This document shows, piece by piece, positions 9,320-17,759 of a stretch of 21,637 nucleotides of DNA; within the stretch, counting starts at the first letter, position 1, and the number at the start of each line of letters is the position of its first letter. The DNA is from an uncultured Lysobacterales bacterium (lineage in GTDB: Bacteria > Pseudomonadota > Gammaproteobacteria > Xanthomonadales > SZUA-36): NCBI GenBank assembly GCA_937995275.1, contig CALKKN010000037.1:1-21637 (forward strand), read 5' to 3'. Position numbers and translations under genes: made by a program. Under the pieces are notes generated by a model. The model was not told the DNA's origin, made no database searches, and was given only the letters and a program-made list of their open reading frames with translations.

Positions 9320-10684
9320 TTGACAACGTCCACCAACATCCAGCACGTGGAGTCTCGCGCCGAACTCGTCGAGTATCTGGCGAGCGGCTGTAAGCCGGAA
9401 GGCCGGTGGAAGCTCGGCACGGAACACGAGAAATTCGGGTACACGGTGGACGACCTGAGGCCGCTGCCTTACGAGGGCGAGCGCAGCATCCACGCGATCC
9501 TGACGGCGCTGGCGGCGCGTTACGAGTGGCGCCCGACGCTGGAGGGTGGCCTGCCCATTGCGCTGCTCGACGACACCGGCGCCTCCATCACGCTGGAGCC
9601 GGGCGGCCAACTCGAGCTGTCAGGCGCCCTGCTCGACAACATCCACCAGACCTGCACTGAGGTGAACACGCACCTGCGGCAGGTGCGCAGTGTATCCGAG
9701 CCGCTGGGCATTGCGTTCCTGGGCATGGGCTTCCAGCCCAAGTGGCGCCGCGAGGACATGCAGTGGATGCCCAAGGCGCGCTACCGCATCATGCGGCAGT
9801 ACATGCAAAAGGTCGGCACGCTCGGGCTCGACATGATGACGCGCACCTCCACGGTGCAGGTCAACCTGGATTTCAGTTCCGAGGCCGACATGGTGCGAAA
9901 ATTCCGCACCGCTCTGGCCCTGCAGCCGATTGCCACCGCGCTGTTTGCCAACTCGCCGTTCACCGACGGAAGGCCCAACGGGTACCTGAGCTACCGCTCC
10001 CGGGTCTGGGAGGACACCGACCCCGACCGGACCGGCATGCTGCCGTTCGTGTTCGACGCCGGTATGGGCTTCGAGCGCTATACCGACTACATGCTGGACG
10101 TACCGATGTACTTCGTCTACCGAAATGGCGAGTACGTCGATGCCACCGGACAGTCTTTCCGCGATTTTCTGGCCGGACGGCTGCCGGCGCTGCCGGGCGA
10201 AAAACCGACCCTGAAGGACTGGGAGGACCACCTGACAACCGCGTTCCCGGAAGTCAGGCTGAAGCGCTATCTCGAAATGCGGGGCGCGGACGGCGGCCCC
10301 TGGGCCAGATTATGCGCCCTGCCGGCCCTGTGGGCGGGCCTGCTGTACCATCAGCCCTCGCTGGAGGCGGCCTGGGACGTAGCGCGCGACTGGAGCATGG
10401 AAGAGCGGCTGCAGCTGCGCAGCGACGTGCCCCGGCTCGGCATGCGCGCCGCGATCCGCGGCCGCACCGTGCGCGAGATCGCGTTGGACGTGATCGACAT
10501 GGCGAGGGAGGGCCTGACCGCCCGCGCCCGCCTGAACGCCGCGGGTGACAACGAGACCGGCTTCCTGACGCCCCTGCAGGAAGTTGCCGAAACGGGGGTC
10601 ACCCCGGCCGAACGCAAGCTCGGCTGGTACCACGGGAAGTGGCGGGAATCGGTGGATCCGGTATTCACCGAGTGCGCCTATTGA
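9320..10684 (+). CDS. gshA: Glutamate-cysteine ligase, plant/proteobacterial type
   Basis: This enzyme catalyses the first step of glutathione synthesis, joining glutamate and cysteine through a gamma-peptide bond with ATP. The sequence fits the GCS2 branch found in plants, alphaproteobacteria and Xanthomonas-like gammaproteobacteria, not the E. coli GshA branch. Motifs include GTEHEKFGY at residues 33-41, [16 protein letters not shown], and [16 protein letters not shown]. The 454-residue length is normal. The start is TTG at 9320, which sits after AGGAGGGAG; no ATG is available before the conserved core, and longer frames run into oppA. The 3' end converges with the DUF3617 gene, leaving 17 bases. 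No gshB is in the window. Confidence 0.93.
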   Translation: MTTSTNIQHVESRAELVEYLASGCKPEGRWKLGTEHEKFGYTVDDLRPLPYEGERSIHAILTALAARYEWRPTLEGGLPIALLDDTGASITLEPGGQLELSGALLDNIHQTCTEVNTHLRQVRSVSEPLGIAFLGMGFQPKWRREDMQWMPKARYRIMRQYMQKVGTLGLDMMTRTSTVQVNLDFSSEADMVRKFRTALALQPIATALFANSPFTDGRPNGYLSYRSRVWEDTDPDRTGMLPFVFDAGMGFERYTDYMLDVPMYFVYRNGEYVDATGQSFRDFLAGRLPALPGEKPTLKDWEDHLTTAFPEVRLKRYLEMRGADGGPWARLCALPALWAGLLYHQPSLEAAWDVARDWSMEERLQLRSDVPRLGMRAAIRGRTVREIALDVIDMAREGLTARARLNAAGDNETGFLTPLQEVAETGVTPAERKLGWYHGKWRESVDPVFTECAY

Positions 10685-10708
10685 CCCCTGCGAGCCGTGC
10701 CTCAGGGG
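10685..10708. terminator. Inverted repeat at the convergent gshA / DUF3617 ends
   Basis: CCCCTG (10685-10690) can pair with CAGGGG (10703-10708) across a 12-base loop. It follows the gshA stop and overlaps the stop codon of the opposing gene. There is no T-run on either side, so intrinsic termination is doubtful. It may be a weak or Rho-assisted bidirectional stop. Confidence 0.3.
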
Positions 10709-11127
10709 CATGCCCCGATGCGCTGGCCGACCCAGTTCATGGTCATTTCCATGGCCTGACCCTGCACATTCATGCTGATCGTGCCGCCACCCTGGACCCG
10801 GTCGCCGTGGGAAGTTGCCTGCCATTCCCCGTGAGAGGTGCCGCCGCCCTCGACGGGGCAGTCGAATGACCATTTCATCGTCTTGTCGTCAACCTGCTCC
10901 ATCTCGAAGCTGCAGTTCGGGTCCATCTCTTCACCCTGCAGTTCATCCACCGAGATGACCGACTTTTCGATGCACTCCTGGACCGTGTTCACCTGCGGCT
11001 GCGGCAGCATCGGCATATGCATCGTCGAGGTCATCTCCCACAGACCCGGTTCGATCGGGATTCCTTCCGCGCCGGCGGCAACCCCGGACGACAAAAGGCC
11101 CGCTGCAATCAGGCTTATTCTCAACAT
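10702..11127 (-). CDS. Secreted DUF3617-type protein of unknown function
   Basis: This 141-residue exported protein has a signal peptide (MLRISLIAAG..., cleavage likely after AGA at residue 20). It continues with IEPGLWEMTSTM, the hallmark start of the DUF3617 family. Four cysteines at 52, 72, 90 and 140 could form two disulfides in the periplasm. The CIEK segment, an internal SFDCPVEGG and the C-terminal GACP match the usual pattern for this family; no function is known. The start at 11127 is supported by AAGGAGAG just upstream; a longer frame to 11187 lacks such a site and would bury the signal peptide. It lies 74 bases after algC on the same strand, separated by a large inverted repeat. 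Confidence 0.85.
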   Translation of the reverse strand: MLRISLIAAGLLSSGVAAGAEGIPIEPGLWEMTSTMHMPMLPQPQVNTVQECIEKSVISVDELQGEEMDPNCSFEMEQVDDKTMKWSFDCPVEGGGTSHGEWQATSHGDRVQGGGTISMNVQGQAMEMTMNWVGQRIGACP

Positions 11128-11159
11128 TCGGACTCTCCTTTTTTTCGTTGGCGCCCCGG

Positions 11160-11199
11160 CCCGCCTGCGCATAGGTCGATCGTGCATCGCGCCGGCGGG
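11160..11199 (-). repeat. Long GC-rich inverted repeat after algC
   Basis: CCCGCC (11160-11165) pairs with GGCGGG (11194-11199), and GCGC (11167-11170) pairs with GCGC (11189-11192). One unpaired position and an 18-base loop complete the structure. It begins two bases after the algC stop, reading leftward. No T-run follows on the minus strand. It may protect the 3' end of the algC message or act as a partial terminator before the DUF3617 gene. Confidence 0.4.
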
Positions 11200-11201
11200 T
11201 G

Positions 11202-13661
11202 TCAGAACGGCAGTTCCAGATCGGGTCTGACCGCCAGCATCTGGCTACGGAACTCAGCCTTGATGCGGGCCAGCGCCTCTTCTGTGTCGGCGTCGAACCG
11301 AACCACCAGGATGGGCGTGGTATTGGAGGCGCGCACCAGGCCCCAGCCATCCTCGAAGTCCGCGCGCAGGCCGTCGATGGTGGCGATGCGAGCCTGGCCG
11401 AAGCGGGCCCGGGCGCGAAAATCCTCGATGAACCGGTGATTTTCGCCCTCCTGCATCTGGACTTTCAACTCCGGCGTACTGTAGCTCGACGGCAGGGCGT
11501 TGAGGATGGCCTCGGGCGGGGTTTCGGTGCTGCTCAGGATTTCCAGCAGCCGCGCCGCTGAATAAATTCCGTCGTCTACCCCGTACCAGCGTTCCTTGAA
11601 GAAGAAGTGCCCGCTCATCTCCCCGGCGAACGGCGACCCGACCTCTTTCATCCTGGCCTTGATCAGCGAGTGGCCGGTCTTGTACATCATCGGCACACCG
11701 CCGGCCTCCTCGATCACTTTGGGCAGATGACCCGTGCACTTGACGTCGTAAATGATGGTCGCGCCCGGAACCCGGTCCAGCACGTCCATCGCCAGCAGCA
11801 TCATGACGCGGTCGGGGTAAATGATGTCGCCGGCCAGCGTGACCACGCCCAGCCGGTCTGCATCCCCGTCCAGGGCCAGCCCCAGGTCTGCGTCCATCAG
11901 CCGTACCGACTCGATCAGGTCCCTGAGATTCTCAGGCTCGCTGGGATCGGGGTGGTGATTCGGAAACGTGCCGTCCACCTCGTCGAACAGCGGCAGCACC
12001 TCGGCCCCGATCGCGCGCAGCGTCTCGGCCGCACAGACGCCACCGATGCCGTTGCCGCAGTCGACCACCACCTTCAGGGGACGCTCGAGCTGAATATCGT
12101 CGGCGATCTTCGCGATGTAGTCGGGGATGACATCGCGGACCGTAACCGTCCCCTGACCGCTCCGCAGGCGGCCCGCAACGATTCGTTCGTACAGATCGCC
12201 AATGGCCTCGCCATGCAGGGTATCGCCGCCGATCATGATCTTGAAGCCGTTGTAGTCCGGCGGGTTGTGGCTGCCCGTGATCATGACGCCCGAACCCGCC
12301 GCGATCTGGTGCGCGGCGAAATACAGAACGCCCGTCGGGACGCCGCCGATATCGAGCGCATCGCAGCCGCTGGACAAGATACCCTCGATCATGCCTTGCA
12401 TCAGGTAGGGCCCGGACAGGCGCCCGTCCCTGGCCACCACCACGGGCCCGGCATTGCTTTCGAGGGCCAGAGCGCCGACCGCCTGGCCCACCTGCCTGGC
12501 GACGCCCGAGTCGAGCGTGCGATTGATCACCCCCCGGATGTCGTACGCTCGAAAAATCTCCCGTTTGAGTTCCACTGGTTCGTGCTCCGTTTCCCGCAGC
12601 TTACGCTGTTCGGCGAGGTTGTACTTCAAGTGCATTGGCGGCGGTACGGGCGCAATGGCCTCTGCCGCGGCGTCGCTGGCGGACGTCTCGGCCTCGCCCG
12701 GGGCGCCATCGAATTCGATGGCGAGTGTTTCGTCCGCGGGCAATGCCGCTGTGTCGCCGGCCTCCAGGCCGCTGGCTCGCCCCCGTTGTTTTCGCAGGGC
12801 TTGCTCGGCACGGCGCTGCAGGGCCCACTGTCGGTTGCTGCGCCGCAGCAGGACCGCGCCGGCCAGGCAAAGCAGACCTGTCGCCACCATCAGCATCAGA
12901 TTCACGAAGCCGAGCCGCACCACCTGCTGCTGGCGCGGGACCTCGAGCCGCATCAGCGTTCCGGGAACGGACAGGCGATCCGGAATTTCGTCCAGCAGGG
13001 CGGGGTCACCGACCTCAGCCAGCCTGCTGATTGGCTGCGTTCCATTGAACTGCGACAGGCGAATCGCCCCCAACCGGTCGTGTTCCGGCTGGAAGGCAGA
13101 AAGCAGGTAAGCGGAATCCAGCGTCACGACCAACGCGCCAAGCAACTCGTCTTCGGGCTTGATGGGTGCGGCATCAGCGAGCACCGGCGGCCGCGCGCTG
13201 TTGTGCATCTGCAGCAGGGCCTGCTTGCCGGCCAGGGTGGTCAGCACCATGTCGAACACCGCATAGCCGTTCGGCCCGATGTTTTCGGGTTCAACGCCGT
13301 GCAGGTCCGTTGAGAAAACCTGGACACCGGAGACCTGGGGAATCCGGCCGTTCGTATAGGCGAAGAGATCTTCCACGCTTTCCGGATCGTCCAGCGCACG
13401 CGCTGCCAGGACCTGCACCTGCGAATCCTTCAGTACGCGCTTGAGTGACTGTACCGGCTCGCTCAGCTGCGTAATGGCCGCCGCGCCTTCGGCTTCGACG
13501 GCCTTGGCCTGCCCGGCAGCCCGCCACTCGCCGGTGCCCAGCCAGACCGAAGCCCCCACCCCAACCACGCCGGCCAGTGCAAGGAGGTAGATCAGCCAGC
13601 TGCTGACGTGTTTCTTGCCCGACAGCCAGCTCGTCGCCATGACCTTTTCCTTCAGGTCCAT
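11202..13661 (-). CDS. algC: Phosphomannomutase/phosphoglucomutase with membrane-anchored N-terminal domain (AlgC-like)
   Basis: The C-terminal half (about residues 368-819) is a complete alpha-D-phosphohexomutase. It interconverts mannose- or glucose-6-phosphate and the 1-phosphates that feed surface polysaccharides and LPS. Visible are FRAYDIRG at 370-377, the phosphoserine loop TGSHNP at 462-467 (Ser464), the metal site DGDADR at 598-603, the sugar loop GEMSGH at 680-685 and the phosphate-binding RASNTTP at 777-783. The N-terminal half has a membrane helix at about 22-41, some 205 predicted periplasmic residues, a second helix at about 248-272 and an Ala/Glu-rich linker. Long AlgC forms with such an extension are annotated in Pseudomonas. 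The start at 13661 is 12 bases after dut; ATG 13640 has the better ribosome binding site (AAGGA) and may be the true start. Confidence 0.92.
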   Translation of the reverse strand: MDLKEKVMATSWLSGKKHVSSWLIYLLALAGVVGVGASVWLGTGEWRAAGQAKAVEAEGAAAITQLSEPVQSLKRVLKDSQVQVLAARALDDPESVEDLFAYTNGRIPQVSGVQVFSTDLHGVEPENIGPNGYAVFDMVLTTLAGKQALLQMHNSARPPVLADAAPIKPEDELLGALVVTLDSAYLLSAFQPEHDRLGAIRLSQFNGTQPISRLAEVGDPALLDEIPDRLSVPGTLMRLEVPRQQQVVRLGFVNLMLMVATGLLCLAGAVLLRRSNRQWALQRRAEQALRKQRGRASGLEAGDTAALPADETLAIEFDGAPGEAETSASDAAAEAIAPVPPPMHLKYNLAEQRKLRETEHEPVELKREIFRAYDIRGVINRTLDSGVARQVGQAVGALALESNAGPVVVARDGRLSGPYLMQGMIEGILSSGCDALDIGGVPTGVLYFAAHQIAAGSGVMITGSHNPPDYNGFKIMIGGDTLHGEAIGDLYERIVAGRLRSGQGTVTVRDVIPDYIAKIADDIQLERPLKVVVDCGNGIGGVCAAETLRAIGAEVLPLFDEVDGTFPNHHPDPSEPENLRDLIESVRLMDADLGLALDGDADRLGVVTLAGDIIYPDRVMMLLAMDVLDRVPGATIIYDVKCTGHLPKVIEEAGGVPMMYKTGHSLIKARMKEVGSPFAGEMSGHFFFKERWYGVDDGIYSAARLLEILSSTETPPEAILNALPSSYSTPELKVQMQEGENHRFIEDFRARARFGQARIATIDGLRADFEDGWGLVRASNTTPILVVRFDADTEEALARIKAEFRSQMLAVRPDLELPF

Positions 13662-13673
13662 GTCGGCACGCCC

Positions 13674-14129
13674 TCACGCATGTCCGGTATGCCCGAATCC
13701 CCCGCCACCGCGGTCGGTAGACTCGAAATCCGCGACCCGCTCCCAGCGCGCCTTCACGACCGGCAGGAACACCAGCTGAGCGATGCGTGCTCCCGGCTCG
13801 ACAGTGAAATCCGCATTGGAACGGTTCCAGCACGACACGAACACCTGCCCCTGGTAGTCGCTGTCGATCAGGCCGACGAGGTTGCCGAGCACGATCCCGT
13901 GCTTGTGGCCGAGGCCGGAACGGGGCAGGATCACGGCCGCCAGGCCGGAATCCTGCATGTGCATCGCGAAGCCCGCCGGGATCAGGTGCGTCTCCCCGGG
14001 CGCGATGACCAGGAGCTCGTCGACGCAGGCCCTCAGGTCCAAGCCCGCCGAGCCATCCGTCGCGTAATCCGGCAGCGGAAAATCACTACCCAGACGCGGG
14101 TCGAGAATCTTGATCTGTACGGGTTTCAA
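13674..14129 (-). CDS. dut: Deoxyuridine 5'-triphosphate nucleotidohydrolase
   Basis: Dut hydrolyses dUTP to dUMP and pyrophosphate. This keeps uracil out of DNA and supplies dUMP for thymidylate. It works as a trimer. The TTG start at 14129 gives 151 residues, the normal size, opening with [19 protein letters not shown] just as in E. coli. The five trimeric dUTPase motifs are present: [14 protein letters not shown] at 69-74, GLIDSDYQG at 86-94, PGARIAQL at 112-119 and the glycine-rich [10 protein letters not shown] at 140-149. An AGGGAG ribosome binding site lies just before the TTG. The gene starts 44 bases inside the 3' end of coaBC, so the two are probably coupled. Longer frames toward 14297 lie wholly within coaBC. 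Confidence 0.95.
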   Translation of the reverse strand: MKPVQIKILDPRLGSDFPLPDYATDGSAGLDLRACVDELLVIAPGETHLIPAGFAMHMQDSGLAAVILPRSGLGHKHGIVLGNLVGLIDSDYQGQVFVSCWNRSNADFTVEPGARIAQLVFLPVVKARWERVADFESTDRGGGGFGHTGHA

Positions 14130-15321
14130 TGCTCTCCCTGTCCCTGAGACGGTCAGCTGCCGCGCTGACCAGCGAGCGGGCCAATTGGCGCTTGCTCCCC
14201 TTGCCGAGATGCCGCTCGCCGCCGGGCCACAGCAGCAGGATTTCGTTCTGTTCGCTTTCGAAACCCGTGCCCGCCCGCCCGACGCGGTTAGCGGCAATCA
14301 TATCAAGCCTCTTGGCGGAAAGCTTCTCCCGCGCGTGCTGTTCGAGCTGTTCGGTTTCGGCCGCGAATCCCACGGTCATGGGTCCGTCCTCCAGCGCCGC
14401 GACCTCGGCGATGATGTCGGGATTACTGACCAGGTCCAGATGCTGCCGGTCCGGGCCCTTCTTCAGTTTCTGCCCGGCCTGCTGCCGCGGGCGGTAGTCG
14501 GCCACGGCGGCGACCCCGAAAAACAGGTCCGCGCCGCGCACGACCCGCATAACGGTGTCGCGCATCTCGACGGCACCGCGAACGTCCGTGCGCTCGACGC
14601 CCGGAGGCGTCGGCAGGCGCACCGGTCCTGCAACCATGCTGACCCGGGCGCCGGCCGCGGCCGCCGCGGCGGCGACCGCGAAGCCCATGCGGCCCGACGA
14701 ACGGTTGCCGATGAAGCGCACCGGATCGATGTCCTCGTAGGTCGGGCCGGCTGTAACGACCACGTGCCGATCGGCCAGGGCCGCGCCGGGTGGGGTCATC
14801 AGCGCCGCGACCAGGTCGGAGGGCTCGGTCATGCGTCCCGGACCCGTATCGCCACAGGCCTGGCTGCCGCTCTCCGGGCCGATGATACGAACGCCCCGCT
14901 CTTCCAGCAGACGGCAATTGTCCTGCGTGGCCGGATGCGACCACATCTGCTGATTCATCGCCGGTGCCACGATCAGCGGCGCCGTGGTGGCCAGGCAGAG
15001 GGTGGACAACAGGTCATCGGCCAGCCCATGGGCGAGGCGGGCGATGAAATCCGCCGTGGCCGGGGCGACTACGACCCGCCCGGCCCAGCGCGCCAGCTCA
15101 ATATGCCCCATGCCGGCCTCGGCCTTATCATCGAGCAGTTCAGTGTGCACCGGATTGCCGGACACTGCCTGGAAGGTAAGGGGGGCGACGAAAGCCCGGG
15201 CTCCGCGGGTCATGACCACGCGCACGTCGGCGCCCGCGTCGCGCAACCGGCGCACGAGTTCAGCCGACTTGTAGGCCGCGATACCGCCGGTAACCCCCAG
15301 CACGATGTTCTCGCCGTTCAT
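14086..15321 (-). CDS. coaBC: Bifunctional phosphopantothenoylcysteine decarboxylase / phosphopantothenate-cysteine ligase
   Basis: CoaBC (Dfp) carries out two consecutive steps of coenzyme A synthesis. CoaB joins cysteine to 4'-phosphopantothenate with CTP, and CoaC decarboxylates the product with FMN. The 411-residue protein has the CoaC half first: [16 protein letters not shown] from 11, active-site His73 in [18 protein letters not shown] at 120-127, and flap Cys156 in [10 protein letters not shown]. The CoaB half has [20 protein letters not shown] from 190, with Asn206, and Lys286 in KLKK. The key residues sit within three or four positions of E. coli His75, Cys158, Asn210 and Lys289. The ATG at 15321 is divergent from radC. 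Its last 44 bases overlap dut. Confidence 0.96.
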   Translation of the reverse strand: MNGENIVLGVTGGIAAYKSAELVRRLRDAGADVRVVMTRGARAFVAPLTFQAVSGNPVHTELLDDKAEAGMGHIELARWAGRVVVAPATADFIARLAHGLADDLLSTLCLATTAPLIVAPAMNQQMWSHPATQDNCRLLEERGVRIIGPESGSQACGDTGPGRMTEPSDLVAALMTPPGAALADRHVVVTAGPTYEDIDPVRFIGNRSSGRMGFAVAAAAAAAGARVSMVAGPVRLPTPPGVERTDVRGAVEMRDTVMRVVRGADLFFGVAAVADYRPRQQAGQKLKKGPDRQHLDLVSNPDIIAEVAALEDGPMTVGFAAETEQLEQHAREKLSAKRLDMIAANRVGRAGTGFESEQNEILLLWPGGERHLGKGSKRQLARSLVSAAADRLRDRESIETRTDQDSRPASG

Positions 15322-15503
15322 TTCTGGTCGCGCTCCATGTCCGCCTCGGCTGCCGCTGAAAAAGCGGACATTCTTGCCGACGGCACGATGATAGCTTACA
15401 TCCACTGTGGCCAATTTTCCGTAACCGGCCGGCGGCCGGTGCCGCACAATGCGTTTTCAACGCTACCGCAAACACGGGGAACCGAAGGAGCCGGGGCACG
15501 CTC
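15322..15503. promoter_or_regulatory. Divergent intergenic region between coaBC and radC
   Basis: This 182-base gap must drive coaBC-dut-algC leftward and radC rightward. The best leftward candidate is TTGGCC (15414-15409) and TATCAT (15393-15388), with a short 15-base spacer. A weak rightward candidate is TTGCCG (15374-15379) and TACATC (15397-15402), with a 17-base spacer. The two overlap, so the promoters might compete. An AAGGAG at 15485-15490 lies 13 bases before the radC ATG. Confidence 0.3.
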
Positions 15504-16160
15504 ATGCACCTTGTCAGGCCCAGGGAAAAACTCGCCAGGGAGGGGGTCGCCTCGCTGACCGACGCGGAGCTGCTCGCCGTGCTGCTGGGCACGGGCAGCT
15601 GCAGGCTCCCGGTCCTGGAGGTCGCAGCCGGGCTGCTGGCGACGTTCGGGGGGCTGCGTGGGCTGCTGCGCACAGGCCAGCGCGACCTGCAGCGCCAGCG
15701 CGGGCTGGGGCCCGCCAAGTCCGCGCAACTGTGCGCCGTCCTCGAACTGTCGCGGCGCTACCTGCGGGAGGTGCTGGAAAGGGGCGATCCGCTCGAAAAC
15801 CCGGCGGCCACCGAGCAGTACCTCAAGACGGCGCTGCGCGATCATCCCCATGAGGTCTTCGCCTGCCTTTTTCTCGACACGCGCCATCGGGTCATCGCCT
15901 TCGAGGAGCTGTTCCACGGGACGATCGACGGTGCCACGGTCTACCCCAGGGTGGTCGCCGAAAAGGCGCTTCGCCACGGCGCCGCGGCGCTGATCGCGGC
16001 GCACAACCACCCGTCCGGTGTCAGCGAACCGAGCCTCGCCGATCAGGCGATCACGCGGCGCCTCAGGGACGCCTTGGCGCTGCTGGACATACGCCTTCTT
16101 GATCACTTCGTGATCGGCGACGGCCGCCCGGTGTCGATGGCGGCGCGGGGCATGCTCTAG
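15504..16160 (+). CDS. radC: RadC family JAB/MPN+ domain protein
   Basis: This 218-residue RadC protein is close to E. coli RadC in length. It has an N-terminal [18 protein letters not shown] segment and a helix-hairpin-helix-like region (about 62-76, [13 protein letters not shown]). The JAB1/MPN+ metalloprotease-like domain follows. The zinc signature is complete: a glutamate in FEELFHG near 134, His167 and His169 in AHNHPSG, Ser171, and Asp180. The true activity of RadC is unsettled; the older link to DNA repair in E. coli was traced to another gene. The ATG at 15504 is used because no in-frame start before it fits the family. radC next to coaBC and rpmB is a conserved gammaproteobacterial order. 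Confidence 0.93.
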   Translation: MHLVRPREKLAREGVASLTDAELLAVLLGTGSCRLPVLEVAAGLLATFGGLRGLLRTGQRDLQRQRGLGPAKSAQLCAVLELSRRYLREVLERGDPLENPAATEQYLKTALRDHPHEVFACLFLDTRHRVIAFEELFHGTIDGATVYPRVVAEKALRHGAAALIAAHNHPSGVSEPSLADQAITRRLRDALALLDIRLLDHFVIGDGRPVSMAARGML

Positions 16161-16195
16161 ACGCCCGCGGGCCGGTGGCGGGGGCTCTGCAATCC

Positions 16196-16224
16196 TTGCA
16201 ACTTTCGCCGGTATGCGGTATAAA
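16196..16224 (+). promoter_or_regulatory. Sigma-70-type promoter for rpmB-rpmG
   Basis: TTGCAA (16196-16201) and TATAAA (16219-16224) are separated by exactly 17 bases, each one or two bases from consensus. This is by far the best promoter in the window. Transcription should begin near 16231, about 30 bases before the rpmB ATG. The strength fits ribosomal protein genes. Confidence 0.8.
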
Positions 16225-16262
16225 GTGCGGCTGGATTTTTGACTGTTGTAACGGAATTTCCC

Positions 16263-16499
16263 ATGTCACGAGTTTGCCAGGTCACCGGAAAAAAGCCCTT
16301 AACCGGTAATAACGTGTCGCACTCCAACATCAAGACCAAGCGGCGGTTTTTGCCCAACCTGCACAGCCACCGCTTCTGGGTGGAGAGCGAGAACCGCTGG
16401 GTGAAGCTGCGCGTCTCCACCAAGGGGTTGCGTATCATCGACAAGAAGGGCATCGACGCCGTGCTGTCCGACCTGCGCGCGCGCGGCGAAAAGGTCTGA
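16263..16499 (+). CDS. rpmB: 50S ribosomal protein L28
   Basis: L28 is a large-subunit protein of 78 residues, the same length as in E. coli. It opens with [12 protein letters not shown] and contains [15 protein letters not shown] and [18 protein letters not shown], all nearly invariant among gammaproteobacteria. It is the zinc-independent form, with one cysteine and no CxxC pairs. The ATG at 16263 is fixed by the conserved N-terminus; a nine-codon-longer frame from 16239 is spurious. It lies 14 bases before rpmG, downstream of a strong promoter. Confidence 0.97.
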   Translation: MSRVCQVTGKKPLTGNNVSHSNIKTKRRFLPNLHSHRFWVESENRWVKLRVSTKGLRIIDKKGIDAVLSDLRARGEKV

Positions 16500-16513
16500 G
16501 GAGGAACTGAGCC

Positions 16514-16681
16514 ATGGCCAAGAGTGCGAGAGACAAGATCCGCCTGAATTCCAGCGCCGGGACGGGTCATTTCTACACGACCGACAAGAACAAGAAGAAC
16601 ACGCCGGGGAAGATGCAAATCAAAAAGTACGACCCGGTGGTGCGCAAGCACGTGATTTACAAGGAAGGAAAGATCAAGTAA
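16514..16681 (+). CDS. rpmG: 50S ribosomal protein L33
   Basis: L33 has 55 residues, as in E. coli. It starts [20 protein letters not shown] and ends VIYKEGKIK. It has no cysteines, so it is the zinc-free type. An AGGAGG ribosome binding site lies directly after the rpmB stop, eight bases before the ATG. It is co-transcribed with rpmB and closed by the intrinsic terminator at 16701-16728. Confidence 0.97.
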   Translation: MAKSARDKIRLNSSAGTGHFYTTDKNKKNTPGKMQIKKYDPVVRKHVIYKEGKIK

Positions 16682-16700
16682 ACGCCGGTTCAATACGCGA

Positions 16701-16728
16701 AAAACCCGCCACCCGGCGGGTTTTTTTT
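16701..16728 (+). terminator. Intrinsic terminator after rpmG
   Basis: CCCGCC (16705-16710) pairs with GGCGGG (16715-16720) around an ACCC loop and is followed by eight T residues. Four A residues before the stem pair with the first Ts and could let it work in reverse as well. It ends only 14 bases before the mutM ATG. Confidence 0.93.
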
Positions 16729-16742
16729 GCTTAAAATGTCTG

Positions 16743-17558
16743 ATGCCCGAATTGCCTGAAGTTGAAACCACCCTGCTCGGGATCGCGCCGGCGCTGACCG
16801 GCCGGTCCGTAGAGGAGATCGTGGTGCGCAACCCGGCCCTGCGCTGGCCCATCCCCACGGAAATTCACCATGCCCGCGGGCGCACCGTAGCGAACTGCCG
16901 CCGGCGCGCAAAATACCTGCTGATCGAGTTCGATGGCGGCGGCGGCCTGTTGATGCATCTCGGCATGTCGGGATCGCTGCGGGTCTGTGACGGAAGCGAC
17001 GAGCCGCGAAAGCACGACCATTACGACCTGCGGCTGGAAGACGGCTCCTGTTTGCGCTTCAACGACCCGCGGCGCTTCGGCGCCCTGCTGTGGTGGGACC
17101 CCCCCGCCGAGGATCACGAACTGCTGCGTGGACTGGGCCCGGAACCGCTGTCGGAGGACTTCTCCGGCGCGGACCTGTGGCGCCGCTCGCGGGGCCGCAA
17201 GGTTGCCGTCAAGAATTTCATCATGAACGGCAGGATCGTCGTGGGTGTCGGCAACATCTACGCCTCAGAGGCGCTTTTCATGGCCGGCATTCACCCGTCG
17301 CGGCCGGCCGGCCGGATCGCCCGGGTCCGCTATGACGCACTGGTGCTGGCGATTCGGGACGTCCTGATGCGCGCGATTCGTCACGGTGGCACCACGCTGC
17401 GCGATTACCTCAATTCCGACAGCCGGCCAGGCTATTTCGCACGGGAACTGCTGGTCTACGAACGCGAAGGGCAGCCGTGCTTCCGATGCCGCACCCCCAT
17501 CCGCCGCCGGGTCATCGGTCAGCGCTCCAGTTACTACTGCCACCGCTGCCAGCGTTAG
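16743..17558 (+). CDS. mutM: Formamidopyrimidine-DNA glycosylase
   Basis: MutM (Fpg) excises 8-oxoguanine and formamidopyrimidines from DNA and cuts the strand by beta/delta-elimination. The 271-residue protein starts MPELPEVETT. Pro2 is the catalytic nucleophile once Met is removed and Glu3 is the acid, so the start is certain. Also visible are the catalytic lysine in RRRAKYLL (Lys57), HLGMSGSLR, DPRRFGALLWW, KNFIMNGRIVVGVGNIYASE, and the C-terminal zinc finger Cys246, Cys249, Cys266, Cys269. The start follows the rpmG terminator closely with no Shine-Dalgarno. Its TAG overlaps the stop of the facing small gene. mutM near rpmBG is a conserved arrangement. Confidence 0.96.
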   Translation: MPELPEVETTLLGIAPALTGRSVEEIVVRNPALRWPIPTEIHHARGRTVANCRRRAKYLLIEFDGGGGLLMHLGMSGSLRVCDGSDEPRKHDHYDLRLEDGSCLRFNDPRRFGALLWWDPPAEDHELLRGLGPEPLSEDFSGADLWRRSRGRKVAVKNFIMNGRIVVGVGNIYASEALFMAGIHPSRPAGRIARVRYDALVLAIRDVLMRAIRHGGTTLRDYLNSDSRPGYFARELLVYEREGQPCFRCRTPIRRRVIGQRSSYYCHRCQR

Positions 17559-17755
17559 CCCCCGCCGGAGTCCTCGCGAATCCGCTCCTCGGACCGTTCG
17601 AGCGCATCCATGTACTGTTGTTCGACACCCTCGGCTTTGCGGATCGTCTCGAGTTGCGGGGCGATGAACGTTTCCTCGACCGGCGGCGGAGCCGGCCTCG
17701 GCCACAGTGCAAAAGCGACCAGCAGGACAACGATCAGCAGGAGCAGGAACCTCAT
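17555..17755 (-). CDS. Small single-pass membrane peptide of unknown function
   Basis: This is a 66-residue protein. Residues 2-18 (RFLLLLIVVLLVAFALW) form one hydrophobic helix at the very N-terminus. A PRPAPPP hinge and a charged, probably helical tail (about residues 28-62) follow. Three glycines end it. It is too short and featureless to assign; I do not recognise a family. The ATG lies four bases after the tdk stop and has no clear ribosome binding site, which suggests coupled translation from tdk. Its TAA shares bases with the mutM TAG, so the two genes end tail to tail with a four-base overlap. Codon composition is like that of its neighbours. That it is a real gene is likely but not proven. 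Confidence 0.65.
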   Translation of the reverse strand: MRFLLLLIVVLLVAFALWPRPAPPPVEETFIAPQLETIRKAEGVEQQYMDALERSEERIREDSGGG

Positions 17756-17759
17756 CAGG

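Noticed and set aside
16163..16172. GCCCGCGGGC palindrome after radC as a possible terminator
   Set aside because: The stem is only five pairs with no loop and no T-run, so it cannot act as an intrinsic terminator.
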